Shown here: one piece after another, positions 1 to 18,660 of the stretch
Layout of the letters: each line of letters opens with the position of its first letter
Numbering within the stretch: position 1 is the stretch's first letter
Source: Lingula anatina
Lineage: Eukaryota > Brachiopoda > Lingulata > Lingulida > Lingulidae
NCBI RefSeq assembly: GCF_001039355.2
Contig: NW_019775387.1
Coordinates: 128,162-164,192 of the forward strand
Direction: 5' to 3'
Length of the DNA: 36,031 bases
Notes under the pieces: generated by a model
The model's input: only the letters and a program-made list of their open reading frames with translations
Database searches by the model: none
What the model was told of the DNA's origin: nothing
Program-made: the position numbers and the translations under genes

Positions 1-230
1 ACGAAATATATATGAAAAAAGTACTTACTGCAAAGAATTAAGTACCTGTGCATGAACAACATTAAAATTATTCTGTAGAAGCAAAATGCTGACCTTAGAC
101 ATGGTACTAGTAATGTCCTTCAGTATATCAGATGTAAAATATGTATATTAATTTATGCAGATTCTATTTATTATGGTATATAATAGAGGATAGCTGACTC
201 ATTTAAAAAAACAACTTCTATATCTGTTAC

Positions 231-3200
231 CTGACCAACCAGTCCCCAATATCAGTCTGATCTGCCCATTTTATCCCAGTCTGGTTCCATGAACGAAGCA
301 AGCGACAAAGCATCAGAACTATTAGCATTCCAAACACTGTCCAAAGGTTAACACGTGAAGATGCTTTTCTCCTAGAATTTCCAGTATTTTCATTTGACAC
401 ACTTGATGTATTTCTGTGAAGTTCATTACTAGGGCTGACTTCATGAAGTTCAGAGGAGGGATGCACCACTGTCCTGAAACAATTTCCTGACTGTTCCGCA
501 TGCTTCTGGTCAGGCTTCCTGCAATTTGTTTGGTCAGTGTTAAAAGCATCTTTTAGAGTCGTAGAAACAGCATCTGATATTTTGTTCTCATCCTCTAGTT
601 GGTCCTTGTAACTCCATATTGCAAGGCCGGTGACAGCCATGTGTACTGTCATGGTAAAGAAATACCAGGTCTGGTGCTCCTCTTCCACAAAACTGCTGGA
701 CAACAAGCTTATAGTGTGTAAGACGTTTCCTAGCAGGAAGCATTTTGTAACAATTGGTAGCCTGGTCATCTGGAATAGAAAAAATACTCCTTTGAAAGAT
801 TAGCTGGTCGAATAAGATCCCGAAAACATCATTAAGTTGTAAAAGAAATACCAGTGCTTATCTTAACTTCCATATAAAAAAATTGTTTGATAAAATTGCA
901 ACAACTGGATAAACTTGAAATATGCTAGTGATAAAAGTTAAAGGGATAATAACTCTTCGTTTTGGCCAAAAAATGAATTTTCCTGGAGTAAACAACAATT
1001 TTCCCATACTTCCCAATGGTTAATCAATCCACTTTTAATTCAAAGTTAGTCCCTGGTTTTTTTCTAAAAAGTTTGTTTTTTTTTTGTTATAATCTCTTAA
1101 GAGATTATAACAAAGTATAGCCATCAATGGAGGTCACATGGTCTAAAGACAAGCTCAGATATCAGAATAATAGCTATAACTGCTGTTTTTGTGGTACAGC
1201 AGAACATATTATATTTCTACAAGTTGTTCACAATGTTTTTATTGTGAAATATAGATCTCATACGAAGAGTTATTATCCCTTTAATCAAAATACAACTGCT
1301 TAAAACATGTTGCTGTTTTTTATTGACTTTTACCATTTAACTTGATATACATACCCAACATCACTTCATAAAAAGAAAATCACCTGCACAAGTAATGATT
1401 TCACTACAGCCAAAAATGCTGTTAACAAAAGTATCCCACTGGCTCCCATGGTGAAGACAATACCACCGGTTACCACAACTAGAATAACAGCAGGAATACC
1501 ACTGGTCCCAGGACACAGCAGCTCACTCTTGTAAGAGGTTGTGCACACAGTGAAGTGCCCTGCTACTGCTACCACACCACTGGCCACACACAACCACCTC
1601 ACAGTGCCACAACTGGGGACCTGCACACTACTGCCATCTGGTGAGAAGAGAGCAGCAACAATTCCCATTGGTACCTGTAATGAAAAGGGTGTCAGTAAAC
1701 AATACATGTATAAACAGTCTTCATTTACATGTACCAAGAGACAAAAATCTTTAATGGTTGGCAAAAGAGGGCTATGATTATTTGCTCTCAATACTGTACA
1801 AGTTAAATAAGCAGGTAAGTTACAATTTTTCTCCATTCATATGTAATGGATTGTGCAGGTAATACAGTAGGTAAAAGATAATAATGCAAGATTCATAAAA
1901 TCCCATCACCATGCAATAACTTACCATGCAAAGGAGGGAGATGGCTATTATCATAGCATACAGGTCATAGCTGGCTAGGGATCTTGCAACTTGGTCTCTC
2001 ATGGCAACAACTGAATCCCTGTAAGCTTTCATAACATAATATGCTGACTGCTCATCAAGAGCTACTTCTTTGTTATAATACTTGTGAAGCCATGATTCAT
2101 GTTTTTTGATGGCTTGCTCATACTGAATAAAAACAAACTCTGAAATAGAGAAAAAGAAAAAAATCACATTTTACCGCAAATGTAAGCATAGGTGTAGTAC
2201 TACAGGATTTTCCATAAAAAAAACTTGTTTGGGCACTATTATGAATAAATATAACTGAAAAGAAAATTAAAAGCTTCTTTCAATAATCTGCAACCTCTCA
2301 GTAGTCATATGATCATTATGATTTAATGTCCATGACTCTTGTCAGCACAGGGATTTTTCACTAAATGACAGAAAAAAAATTCAAATTTTGAAAATATTAT
2401 TTTGCCTGATACCAAATTTCATTAAACTGAAAAGATATGAGTCTCTGTCTTCACATTTGGAAAAAATTAAACATTTACTTTAAATTAAATATACCCTTTA
2501 ATTACACAGCAAATATAATGCCACACTTGCAAGTCATGGATTCTTGTTCTCACTTTTTTCATAATTGGCCACATTTTGTTTGTACACAAGGGCCACTTGG
2601 TGTGCATTCAATTGCATTGCCCTCAGTGCCAGTCTCAAGTCATATTTCCATAGGACATCAGTGGGCAGTGCTCCCAGGCTGTTCTGGGGAATGGGAACCC
2701 CCATCAAGGTGGACAGAATGGGCGCTAGGTCAATCTGCTGGAGTGTGGACCAATCAAACTGGACACCTAACAAATAATTAAGGGATTTATCAAGTCCACA
2801 AACCCATATGTTCCGTGCTTTCAATAAAAATGAGCATTAAAATGGGCAAATGTTAAGCTAACTTGTATACTTATAATAGTATCAGGAAAAGGGACCGTAA
2901 ACCAATTTTTCTACTTTTTTAAAAATGGTCAAGGATAACAATTTCAAACATCTGAACAATAGAACCTCGACTACCTTTCTTGTTAGAGTAGAGTGAACTG
3001 AGCAAAACCAGTGGTGTGGAGACTTCAGTAACAGAAGACCCCCCATGACTTCCCTGGTCACTCATGCCATGATCTCCACACAGGACCACAAGGGTGGGCA
3101 GCTCTAGGTCACTGTCCTGGTAAACAACAACTGGACATTAAATATGAGAAAACTGATATCATCAACTACAACACTACCAGTACTCTCTAAACATACACCT

Positions 3201-5082
3201 TCAGTGACAGAATAGCAGTAAAGTGCAGGCCATGTAATCTGAGAAAACTTTCCACTTAAAAAAGTGTGATGGATTGTAAACCAGAAGGTTACAAACAGGT
3301 AGATTTTTGTTAAAAAATCACCCACTAATTGTATCTATCTAACTGTAAAAGTGTAAGTTATTCTTTATTAAAAGAGAAGGCACACTGCATCTTCTGTGGG
3401 ACAGATAACAACTACATGAAAGCCCAACCTGTTTTATCACAGCTTTGTGTATTTTCTCCATTATTCCGTCCATCTCCTTCAACTTTGGTCCCATAAGTGG
3501 ACTATGTGGTCCAGCCAGATGACCAATGTGGTCAAGACCCAGGTAATGAAGGATCATGACATCCCAGTCTGTTCTCTCCAGCTCATCTGGTAAATGCCTA
3601 GTGACATTGTCATCTACCTTTAATAACCAAAGTAAAAAAATCATACCAGCATGTATCATTTCACATTAAAACATGTAATGCCAACATTTCAATCAATCAT
3701 TCATGCTACATAACCTCTTCAAACTAACAGATGAACTCGATTCAATGTATTTCCCTTATACGTTAAAATGAATGTGTCAACCCTCCTTTTTCATCAATCA
3801 ACCTTTAAAAAATAAATGTCAGAAAAAACAGTAATCAGTATAAAATGTCCAGTCATTCTTCAGTCATTTTACTTATAGGTAAGTACAAATAAGAATATGA
3901 AATAATAGGATGACAAATAACCTTGTAATCTATCTCAACATTTTACCTCAGTATAGTCAGTAACAAAGAATGAAGTAGTCCCATCTTCACGGAGAAAATG
4001 TTCAGGAAATAATCGGATCCAGGTGTCATCTCCATAAAACACTATTTTCTTCCCATTTCTATGAAGCTGTGTGATAAAATTGTCTTCAGTCAGAGATTTA
4101 GAGTCAAAGTTGAGTACCACATCTATAAAACCTGGTATTCCCCCAGTAGTCATTGCCTAGAAAGAACCAATTAGCAAAATAATTCATTCCAAAGACAATT
4201 CTGACTATCACCCTGCAACAAAAATATTTTTTATTTCTCCTTAGATTACAATGTTATATATAATATTCTATCTCAGAATGACTCTGAAAATAGATCTATA
4301 TGCAATAACTTTTAACTTTTTAGTCTTTTTAAATTTAAAAATGCCATTGGTATTAATAAATTGACATGAAATTATTATCTTCACAAATTAAATACAAACC
4401 TTTATTCTTGGCATAGTTACAGTTGGAGGATGTGCCTTAGCCACAAAACTCACAGCTTCTTGTTTAGTAATCTGATCTTTAACATAAGGCATACCCCGGT
4501 CTTTGGTGGTATTGAAAACAAAATCTGCCCTTAGTGCATCTATTAAAACAATGACCATTCTCCCAAACAAGGGTGGGACTGGGAGTGAAGGAGTTTCAGC
4601 TTGGGTGAACTTGTCTTGTATTGGCTGAGGTGGTAAATCAATGAAAGATGCATGACCTGAAACATATCGAAATACAACATATACTACCCTCATCATAAAC
4701 AATATAAAAATGTGATGAAACAACCCCCCCCCAAAAAATAATAATAAAAAAAAATAGAAATAGAAATATTTCACTTATGATATGGTTTCAAACTTGAACA
4801 GTAAATAAAGGTATTTAAGATAAGATTTCAAAATCTCACAGTATAAAACACCAATCAGCTATTGAATCATCAGTTTAACAGGATGCCACAAATTGCTCCA
4901 TAAACTGAACAGCAACAATATTCATACAATTATCTTGAATTTCATTTTTTCAAATGTACCCAGTATAATATGTTACCTGATATTGCTGACTTGACTGGGA
5001 AAAAGCCTTTTAGAAAAACCAAGAAACCCAATACCTCTAGGCAAACACAACCCAGAATGAAGACAGATCTCTTTATTTTCAT
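231..5082 (-). CDS. PIGG: PIGG, GPI ethanolamine phosphate transferase 2 (3' part outside window)
   Basis: Catalytic ER-membrane enzyme that adds ethanolamine phosphate to the second mannose of the GPI anchor (family knowledge). Nine coding exons, in reading order: 5082-4977, 4656-4400, 4156-3947, 3617-3429, 3116-2975, 2766-2554, 2139-1925, 1674-1384, 769-231. Frames join cleanly to give about 720 residues of the usual ~980; the last donor (phase 2) leads off the left edge. The start at 5082 follows an in-frame TGA. Residues 7-28 form the N-terminal membrane anchor (CLEVLGFLVFLKGFFP). The alkaline-phosphatase-type domain follows, with VIVLIDALRADF (D75), PPTVTMPR (probable nucleophile T114), LGLDHIGH (D220, H224) and CGDHGM (D269, H270). 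Hydrophobic segments begin near residue 430. The typical SSFVEEEHQTWYF and CRLLRSWNQTGIKWAD motifs are in the 769-231 exon. PIGN and PIGO share the phosphatase core but not these C-terminal motifs, so the assignment is firm. Confidence 0.95.
938..1284. mobile_element. MITE-like palindromic element in a PIGG intron
   Basis: A perfect 23-bp inverted repeat bounds this 347-bp segment: positions 938-960 are the reverse complement of 1262-1284, with core AGGGATAATAACTCTTCG. Each end carries TTAA, which could be a TTAA target duplication or part of the repeat. The interior holds a second perfect palindrome of 32 bp at 1083-1114, centred on TTAA. There is no open reading frame, so this looks like a non-autonomous DNA transposon. 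It lies in the PIGG intron between exons 1674-1384 and 769-231. The superfamily cannot be decided from the ends. Confidence 0.7.
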
Positions 5083-5979
5083 CCTGCTTCACAACTCTGA
5101 AAAAAGAGAATAAAGGACATGTACAAACACATAATTGAGTGGATTCTTTTAAATCATCCAGTAGATTAAATATAAAATGGTAAAATTCAGTGACAATCAA
5201 ACCAGGTGATAGGTTTCAGGGTGAGACTTCCATGTCAGTTTGTCATTGAATTTTACCAAATATTTTTATGTGTAAATGTATATTCTTGACACAAACAAAC
5301 AATATACATCATTACATGTACCAGTACACTTATTTGTACTACAGTATAATATACCCTGTACAGTATGTTCAAAGCATTATGAATTATGTACATGTATAAA
5401 CAATCTACATCCATAGACCTGACTGCCATAGACTGTAAGGTACCCAAAACACAGCAAACTAAAGCATAATTGTGATTTCATTAACAATAATAATTTGTAG
5501 GCTACAAAGTTCCAAAATATTATACCAAGGATGGGAGGTTTTACAAATATCAAGTAAATTGAAGTGATGGAGAACAAAAAATATACCTCATCCAATTTTT
5601 ACTAGCACATCTCTATTTCAGATCTTGTGAATATTGAATTTAACTTTCAGTGGTGGCAATTAACTACATGTAGATTTTAGTAGAAAATACTCGGCGGCAA
5701 GGAGTAGATCTACACACAGTCAGTACACACGATTGTTGGACATTTTTCTGACTGTTTTCTCATACAGTAGTGACTAAAATACTAATCGTAAAACTCTTGT
5801 GAGTGTTTCTCATAAACCATACCAGTATAAAATGAGATCCAGGCCCTTATGCTCCACACTGCCGTTCTTATTATCCTTTATTGACCATAATTATAAATTA
5901 ATCTTCCGAATCCCCCACGCCGGAAGGCGACGTCTGCAAATAACTCCCAAGATGCAACATAGCGGAAGTGTGGAACAGC
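5083..5979. promoter_or_regulatory. Divergent PIGG/KRI1 promoter region and PIGG 5' leader
   Basis: About 900 bp separate the PIGG start codon (5082, minus) from the KRI1 start codon (5980, plus). A strong acceptor on the minus strand (TTCTCTTTTTTCAG, exon from 5096) shows that PIGG has a noncoding upstream exon. A candidate donor for it is GATGAG|GTATAT with the exon ending at 5587. Just upstream of KRI1, three ETS-type CGGAA cores cluster at 5903-5908 (minus), 5920-5926 (plus) and 5963-5969 (plus). Such clusters are typical of TATA-less bidirectional housekeeping promoters. No TATA box is evident. The promoter role is inferred. Confidence 0.5.
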
Positions 5980-13858
<7,879 letters not shown>

Positions 13859-13970
13859 CATGCTTCATTTGAACAGTCTTTGAAAGAAATGATTAGCAAC
13901 AAGACTACCAGTACTTGAATAGTTATACAAATGCTCATTTTAAAGATCTATTATTTATTATCATATGAAA

Positions 13971-13976
13971 AATAAA
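13971..13976 (+). terminator. KRI1 polyadenylation signal
   Basis: Canonical AATAAA about 113 nt after the KRI1 stop codon, in AT-rich sequence. It is the first such signal downstream of the stop. Confidence 0.7.
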
Positions 13977-14298
13977 ATGTATAATTACAGTAGTTCTAAA
14001 ATACTACTAACTGTTGTATGCAATTGACTTTGTTGCAGAATTGATTTTTAATTCCTTCTTTATGCCTAGCACTCAGTTCACTGCAAAACTAGCATGACTA
14101 GAAGATCCAATAAACATAGCTATGTGGACCTTTAATAACTGAATAACAATTACAACCATAACTGGTACATTACATTCAAGTTACTTCATCTCTTCCTCCA
14201 AAGATTAAATGTGGGTTCTCCATAAACAATGAAGAAGATAAAAAAGTTTTTTTTTTTGCAATAAGTGAACAAATATTTCTTGTAATGTAATATGATAT

Positions 14299-14370
14299 AT
14301 TATGTGCGCATTTCATGTGATGGCAAATCACATTTGCACGATTCAGTTTCAAAGACATTATTTCAACATG
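14299..14370 (+). repeat. 72-bp repeat, copy B (intergenic)
   Basis: Near-identical to 12533-12604. This copy contains a 7-bp hairpin, ATGTGAT-GGCAA-ATCACAT, with flanking GTGC and GCAC that could extend the stem, so it may be a foldback element. Confidence 0.75.
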
Positions 14371-14686
14371 AAATATAAAAGTTGTTGAATAACAATAAAT
14401 ACATCAAGAACAAACATTTACATATATTTCAAAATATGCAAAATTTATAACATTGCAGCTATTAAATCCCTATAATAAAATATCATTAATAACAATGCCA
14501 ATAAGTCCCTGATTAAATAAATAGCACACCAAATCTTTATGGACACTACAAATCATCTGAGATACATACATACATACATGCGCGGCTTGCAGGTTACATG
14601 AGTAACCTGGATATTACTACAGGTAACTGATCTGTATACATTTTGAGTGAAATCAAAATGTCAAATACAGACAGAGATGTTTAAAA

Positions 14687-14692
14687 TTTATT
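14687..14692 (-). terminator. MPV17L2-type polyadenylation signal
   Basis: AATAAA on the minus strand about 160 nt past the stop codon at 14853-14855. It is a plausible cleavage signal; others occur further on in the AT-rich sequence. Confidence 0.5.
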
Positions 14693-14852
14693 GACTTATC
14701 TCAATGCTAAAACATTTAAGAGGAAATAATTATTTTCAATATTTCTGGACCTAACAACGTCATACATGGAAGTTTCTGGTCTAAGGTGGTAGAGAACTTT
14801 TCACCCTGATGTGGTATTTCTTGCCTACATAACCAAAATCTAAGAACTGTCA

Positions 14853-17800
14853 TCAATCCTGATCCTTCTTGAACTCCTAAAAAGAGAAAATTAAAGCACA
14901 ATGCATATAAAAGAAGTCTTCTGACCCAATTTACATTACTGTGTTAATTTTTTTTTCCAACAGAAAAGTGCATGCTATTGTACTACTAGCAACAACATTT
15001 GGTGACAAATGCATACATAAATGTTGGCATATAATAATAAACTATAGTTAAAATAAATATGGTGATAAAACTGATAATATGCAGAGCATGAATGAGTAAT
15101 CTATGATACTCTTACACCATGGTAAGTTTTCACCATTTTGTTAAGTGTCATATCTACCAAAAATGATGCCAACAGAAAAGTCAACAATTATGCTAGACAT
15201 TAAATTATTCCTGCTTCACACTTTCAACAAAAACAATTCCCAGAAATGAACTTACGTGCTTAATATATGATAAAAATACATCCCATCCTAATGTTACAAA
15301 GTTAACATATATCACTCTCAGCTTAGGAGGTAGAAAGTAAAAGTTGATGCACTGAGCAGCTGGCCATACTGTCCAATCAGCCTGGAATATAGAACCTTGC
15401 TTTAGACATTCCATAACTACATATCATTATATATCTAGAACTCTATATCTTTATATACATATTTCTGTAGAATTAACATTTGAGCATTATAGAAATAGTG
15501 TTTACCTTTTTAAATTTCTCAAATAAAGAATTTACATACAATGCTCGACAAGTGTATCACTTATTCACTTGTACAACAAACAGTTTTATATATCAATTAA
15601 AAACACTTCATGTTTATTGAAAAAATCTTTTTTCACCAATCACAAATATTTTTCAAGTTACTTCTGTAGTGCAGTCAGTGCTCTAGCACAGTCAAATGTC
15701 ATGAAAATATTTTCTATACAAATAATGACCTTCAAGGACAACTATTAAATCAATTTTCCTGCTGTAAGCATTGGGAATCTCACCATATAAACTGTCCAAA
15801 ATTTGGACTTAAATTCCTGTACGCCCTTCTCCCATGACTGCCCTTCTAAAAGACCCATTCCTAGATAATAATAAAAATGAATATGAAAGGCAATGCTTTA
15901 ACCATAATAAAAACTAAATTGCTATTAAACATTTCAAACATTTCTTTTCAATTATAAACTTTGTGTTGTCAATATTGAAACTAGTAATTTCTTTTGTACA
16001 AAAATGTGCATTAAGAAAGAGTTTGGTTGTGTAGTAGGTGATGACGTCATTTTTCACAAATTTAACACCAAAAATAAAGATGTAAAAAATGTTGGTAACT
16101 ACTTGTACTTGCTAAGGGTATAAACAAAACATAAACACAGACAGTGTTAAAAAAAGTTTTTGTCAAGGATATACATGTAAATTTTAGTGCGTTTTAGCAT
16201 CAAAAATAACACATATGGCTAAAACCTATAACAATATTAATAATAATAATAATGATAATAATAATAATAATAATAATTTGAAAATAATCAATATTGGGAT
16301 AATTTGGACTAGTAATTTTTTAGGAAGTGAGGTTTATCAAAATTGATGCTAACATGTACCTTAACAGTTATGGTTTAGGAATTATAAAAGTCATAAGGGG
16401 TTAAGATTAAGAAAATGTCTGTTTAGATTAACTTAAACATAAAAGAAGTTATTTGTGATAACACTAAGTGCTCTTTAGCTTGAAAGTAGTCTTTGAGTAA
16501 AAAAAAGAAATGATTGAATCTTTGTGCAAAACTGGTAATGGAAATCATCTGAAATAGCCTTAAATGAGGCTGTTAGAAATCCATGTCATATATGAGACTA
16601 AAAAATGGTGAGAATCAGGGTGAAATTGGGTTAATTTTTATGAAAATGTTGCAACTGTGTATGCAGCAGCAATGAAGTCTTAGAAAGCAACATATAAGTG
16701 CATACAAAACATGGTGAATTTGTATAAGCAGATAAATATCCATGAATAAGTTCTGTCAGCTTTAATTTGTTGCAGCACCATACTAGCTAGTCTGCCACTA
16801 TTTTTCACCCCTCTCTCCTCTTAATCTTGCAACATTTTGATCGAGTTTTTGCTAAATTGCAAGACTTTATGCTATTTTGGATGATCCCCATGAAGTGGTT
16901 ATCTCAAAACATTTCTAGTTAAAACCATTTCATGTTCACAATAAAAACAAACATTTCAATGCATATTTTGATATAAATAACCCTTTAAAACCTATTCAGA
17001 TTTTTTTCTGATACCTCTTTCAGCTTACCCATAAGAAAGCCAAAAGCAAAAAAAGGTGAGGCAAATATTTGGTCCAGAAGTATTTTCTTTGCAATGGTTT
17101 TGAATTGTGTTCCCTTCAGAATTCTGTCTAGGAAGCTATACCAAGCATGACTGGCTGGGCCTTGCAGGACTAGCCCAATCGTAACCATACGACCTGAAAT
17201 GCAGTGGCAAATAATCTAGAGCCCTCAATCAATTCTTTTTTCAATATGATCCTAAAAGGTTCCAAAAGCACTGGACAAATAGCTGCCATACCTGTAAAAA
17301 ATATAAAGCTGCAAGAAAATGAAGAGGAGGGGGTACAAAAGCATAGGAAATAAATATTTTAGTTTGAGGAATTTGATCTCACCGCCAAAAAAAATTACTA
17401 GTGACACCGGTGACATTATTATTTGCTCCACCATAATCTTCTGTGCAATAGTCTTAAAGTCTCTGCCTGGAAGCCACCAATCTAGGTATTTATAATACTT
17501 ATGGGCCATGGGTCCAAAGAAGAATCCAACCACTGTCATTCGACCTGAGACAGGACAAATTCAAAACATGCAATTAATAAAAGCGCATTCGCATTCCAAT
17601 ACAAGACAGTTTGTAACTATATGTACCATCACACTTCAGCTAACTCCAAATTTAATTATGTCTTTTAGTAAAAGGGCCCAATAAATGTTCACAGAGTCCT
17701 TCAATGGGAACAAGATGACCATTCCCCAAAAATATGAAAAGGGACATGTCAGAAAATGTGACTGCACTTATTCAAATTCAGAGCTCAGTGCATGTGGCAT

Positions 17801-18145
17801 ATCAGAACTAATACTGGTAGGACTTCTGTACTAATATATAACACCTGTACTTCATAATTCTAGTCCTGCTGTGCTGATACAAATGTAGTCTACCAAACAC
17901 TGGCCACAAGTTGTGAGGCATGTTTATTCAGGTCCAGCAGTTGTATAAAGAAACTTTAGGACCAAACACAAACCTGTTCTTTTCCAGTCTCTTGCCCATT
18001 CCCCACCTTTCTTTTTTATCCGTCTACCTTCAAAAGTCTGAACAATGGAATCTCCAGCTCCTAACAACACGCCGGCACTTATAGTGTTTGTTAAAAATAA
18101 ATGCCTCCCAAACATAAGATTGTAAATTGACTTTACTCCATTCAT
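14853..18145 (-). CDS. MPV17L2: MPV17-like protein 2 with duplicated exon 2
   Basis: Mpv17/PMP22-family membrane protein. The closest match by eye is vertebrate MPV17L2, a mitochondrial inner-membrane protein linked to mitoribosome assembly (family knowledge). Exons in reading order: 18145-17974; then 17544-17383 (2a) or 17193-17029 (2b); 15860-15784; 15381-15256; 14876-14853. With one copy of exon 2 the protein is 186 (2a) or 187 (2b) residues; human MPV17L2 is about 206. Exon 1 gives [21 protein letters not shown], like LVTNTLGCGALMAAGD. Exon 3 gives GLLEGQSW. Exon 4 carries the family signature [19 protein letters not shown] and LRVIYVN...[13 protein letters not shown]. The last exon adds only EFKKDQD. 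Four hydrophobic segments are expected. All introns are GT-AG. Joining both exon 2 copies also stays in frame. PXMP2 or MPV17 itself is less likely because of the GLLEGQ and TLGWD..LSY matches. Confidence 0.9.
16238..16278. repeat. (TAA)n microsatellite
   Basis: A run of about 13 TAA/AAT units with one interruption (ATG), in the MPV17L2-type intron between exon 2b and exon 3. Confidence 0.9.
17029..17193 (-). other. MPV17L2-type alternative exon 2b
   Basis: 165-nt exon with acceptor ATTTCAG|GTCGTATGG and donor ATGG|GTAAGC. It enters and leaves in phase 1, exactly like exon 2a. It encodes [20 protein letters not shown] and then [20 protein letters not shown] and [15 protein letters not shown]. 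The GP...H.WY..LD...KG and DQ..ASP residues fit the Mpv17 family consensus somewhat better than 2a. Confidence 0.85.
17383..17544 (-). other. MPV17L2-type alternative exon 2a
   Basis: 162-nt exon with acceptor TGTCTCAG|GTCGAATG and donor GGCG|GTGAGA. It encodes [20 protein letters not shown] and then [20 protein letters not shown] and [15 protein letters not shown]. About 25 of 54 positions are identical to exon 2b, including GRM, GP, H.Y..LD, FKTIA.KI, QI and SP. It is one codon shorter than 2b. Confidence 0.85.
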
Positions 18146-18660
18146 TGTGATGTCCCTATACTTTTAAAAAAGGTGGCGGACATTAAATAAAAGTTCTTAA
18201 AATACGGATCTACCATCATCTATATTGCACTGGGATTGTGTCATCAGCTGGCGGAAGTTGATAGCTGCACAGGCGTCAACGTCAAAGTTTAACACGCTAG
18301 CGTTCAAATGTGAGTTTGAACGTCAAAATGCAAATCGAAATGTTCATTAATGTCAAAAATAAGTATACAAGAACGTGATTAAACTATTATATACGAGCTT
18401 GACGACTGTAAAATAGAACAAGAATATATGTTACACATAACGGCAAAAACGTGGGTCTAACTTCAGACTGGCTTGTCTTGTAAGAGGCTCGTCAATGTGC
18501 GCCGTCTTTCGGAACAAGTGCTCCACGCGTGATTTCACGCGAACAAACAAAGTTTGTGTTAAATTGTGTGTGAAGTGACGGAACATGTATGGTGGAATGT
18601 GATGAACATTTACCCGGGGTATTTCCCCTGATCTTCCCTACTGTTTTGGTGCTACAACGA
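18146..18660. promoter_or_regulatory. Divergent MPV17L2/CSPG4 promoter region
   Basis: 515 bp lie between the two divergent start codons, so the 5' leaders and promoters of both genes must be here unless upstream noncoding exons exist. A perfect 8-bp hairpin, CGTTCAAA-TGTGAG-TTTGAACG, occurs at 18301-18322, and AACGTCAAA occurs at about 18278 and again at 18319. No TATA box is obvious. The regulatory role is inferred from position only. Confidence 0.4.

Larger units (their letters stand above)
13859..14852. other. Convergent KRI1/MPV17L2 intergenic region (3' UTRs)
   Basis: Holds the 3' UTRs of KRI1 (plus) and the MPV17L2-type gene (minus), plus repeat copy B at 14299-14370 and a short ACAT run near 14566. 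No further coding sequence is recognisable. Confidence 0.7.

Noticed and set aside
2437-2781. Open frames on the plus strand opposite PIGG exon 2766-2554
   Set aside because: Antisense shadow of a conserved PIGG exon with no family similarity of its own.
15205-15255. Open frame continuing past exon 4 of the MPV17L2-type gene into the intron (about 17 residues, ending KQE then stop)
   Set aside because: A consensus donor CAC|GTAAGT at 15256/15255 and a good acceptor at 14877/14876 give a normal short family C-terminus. Retention remains possible but has no support.
18589-18660. Earlier in-frame ATG for CSPG4 (24 extra residues)
   Set aside because: It would place a polar stretch before the signal peptide. 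The ATG at 18661 gives a typical signal sequence.
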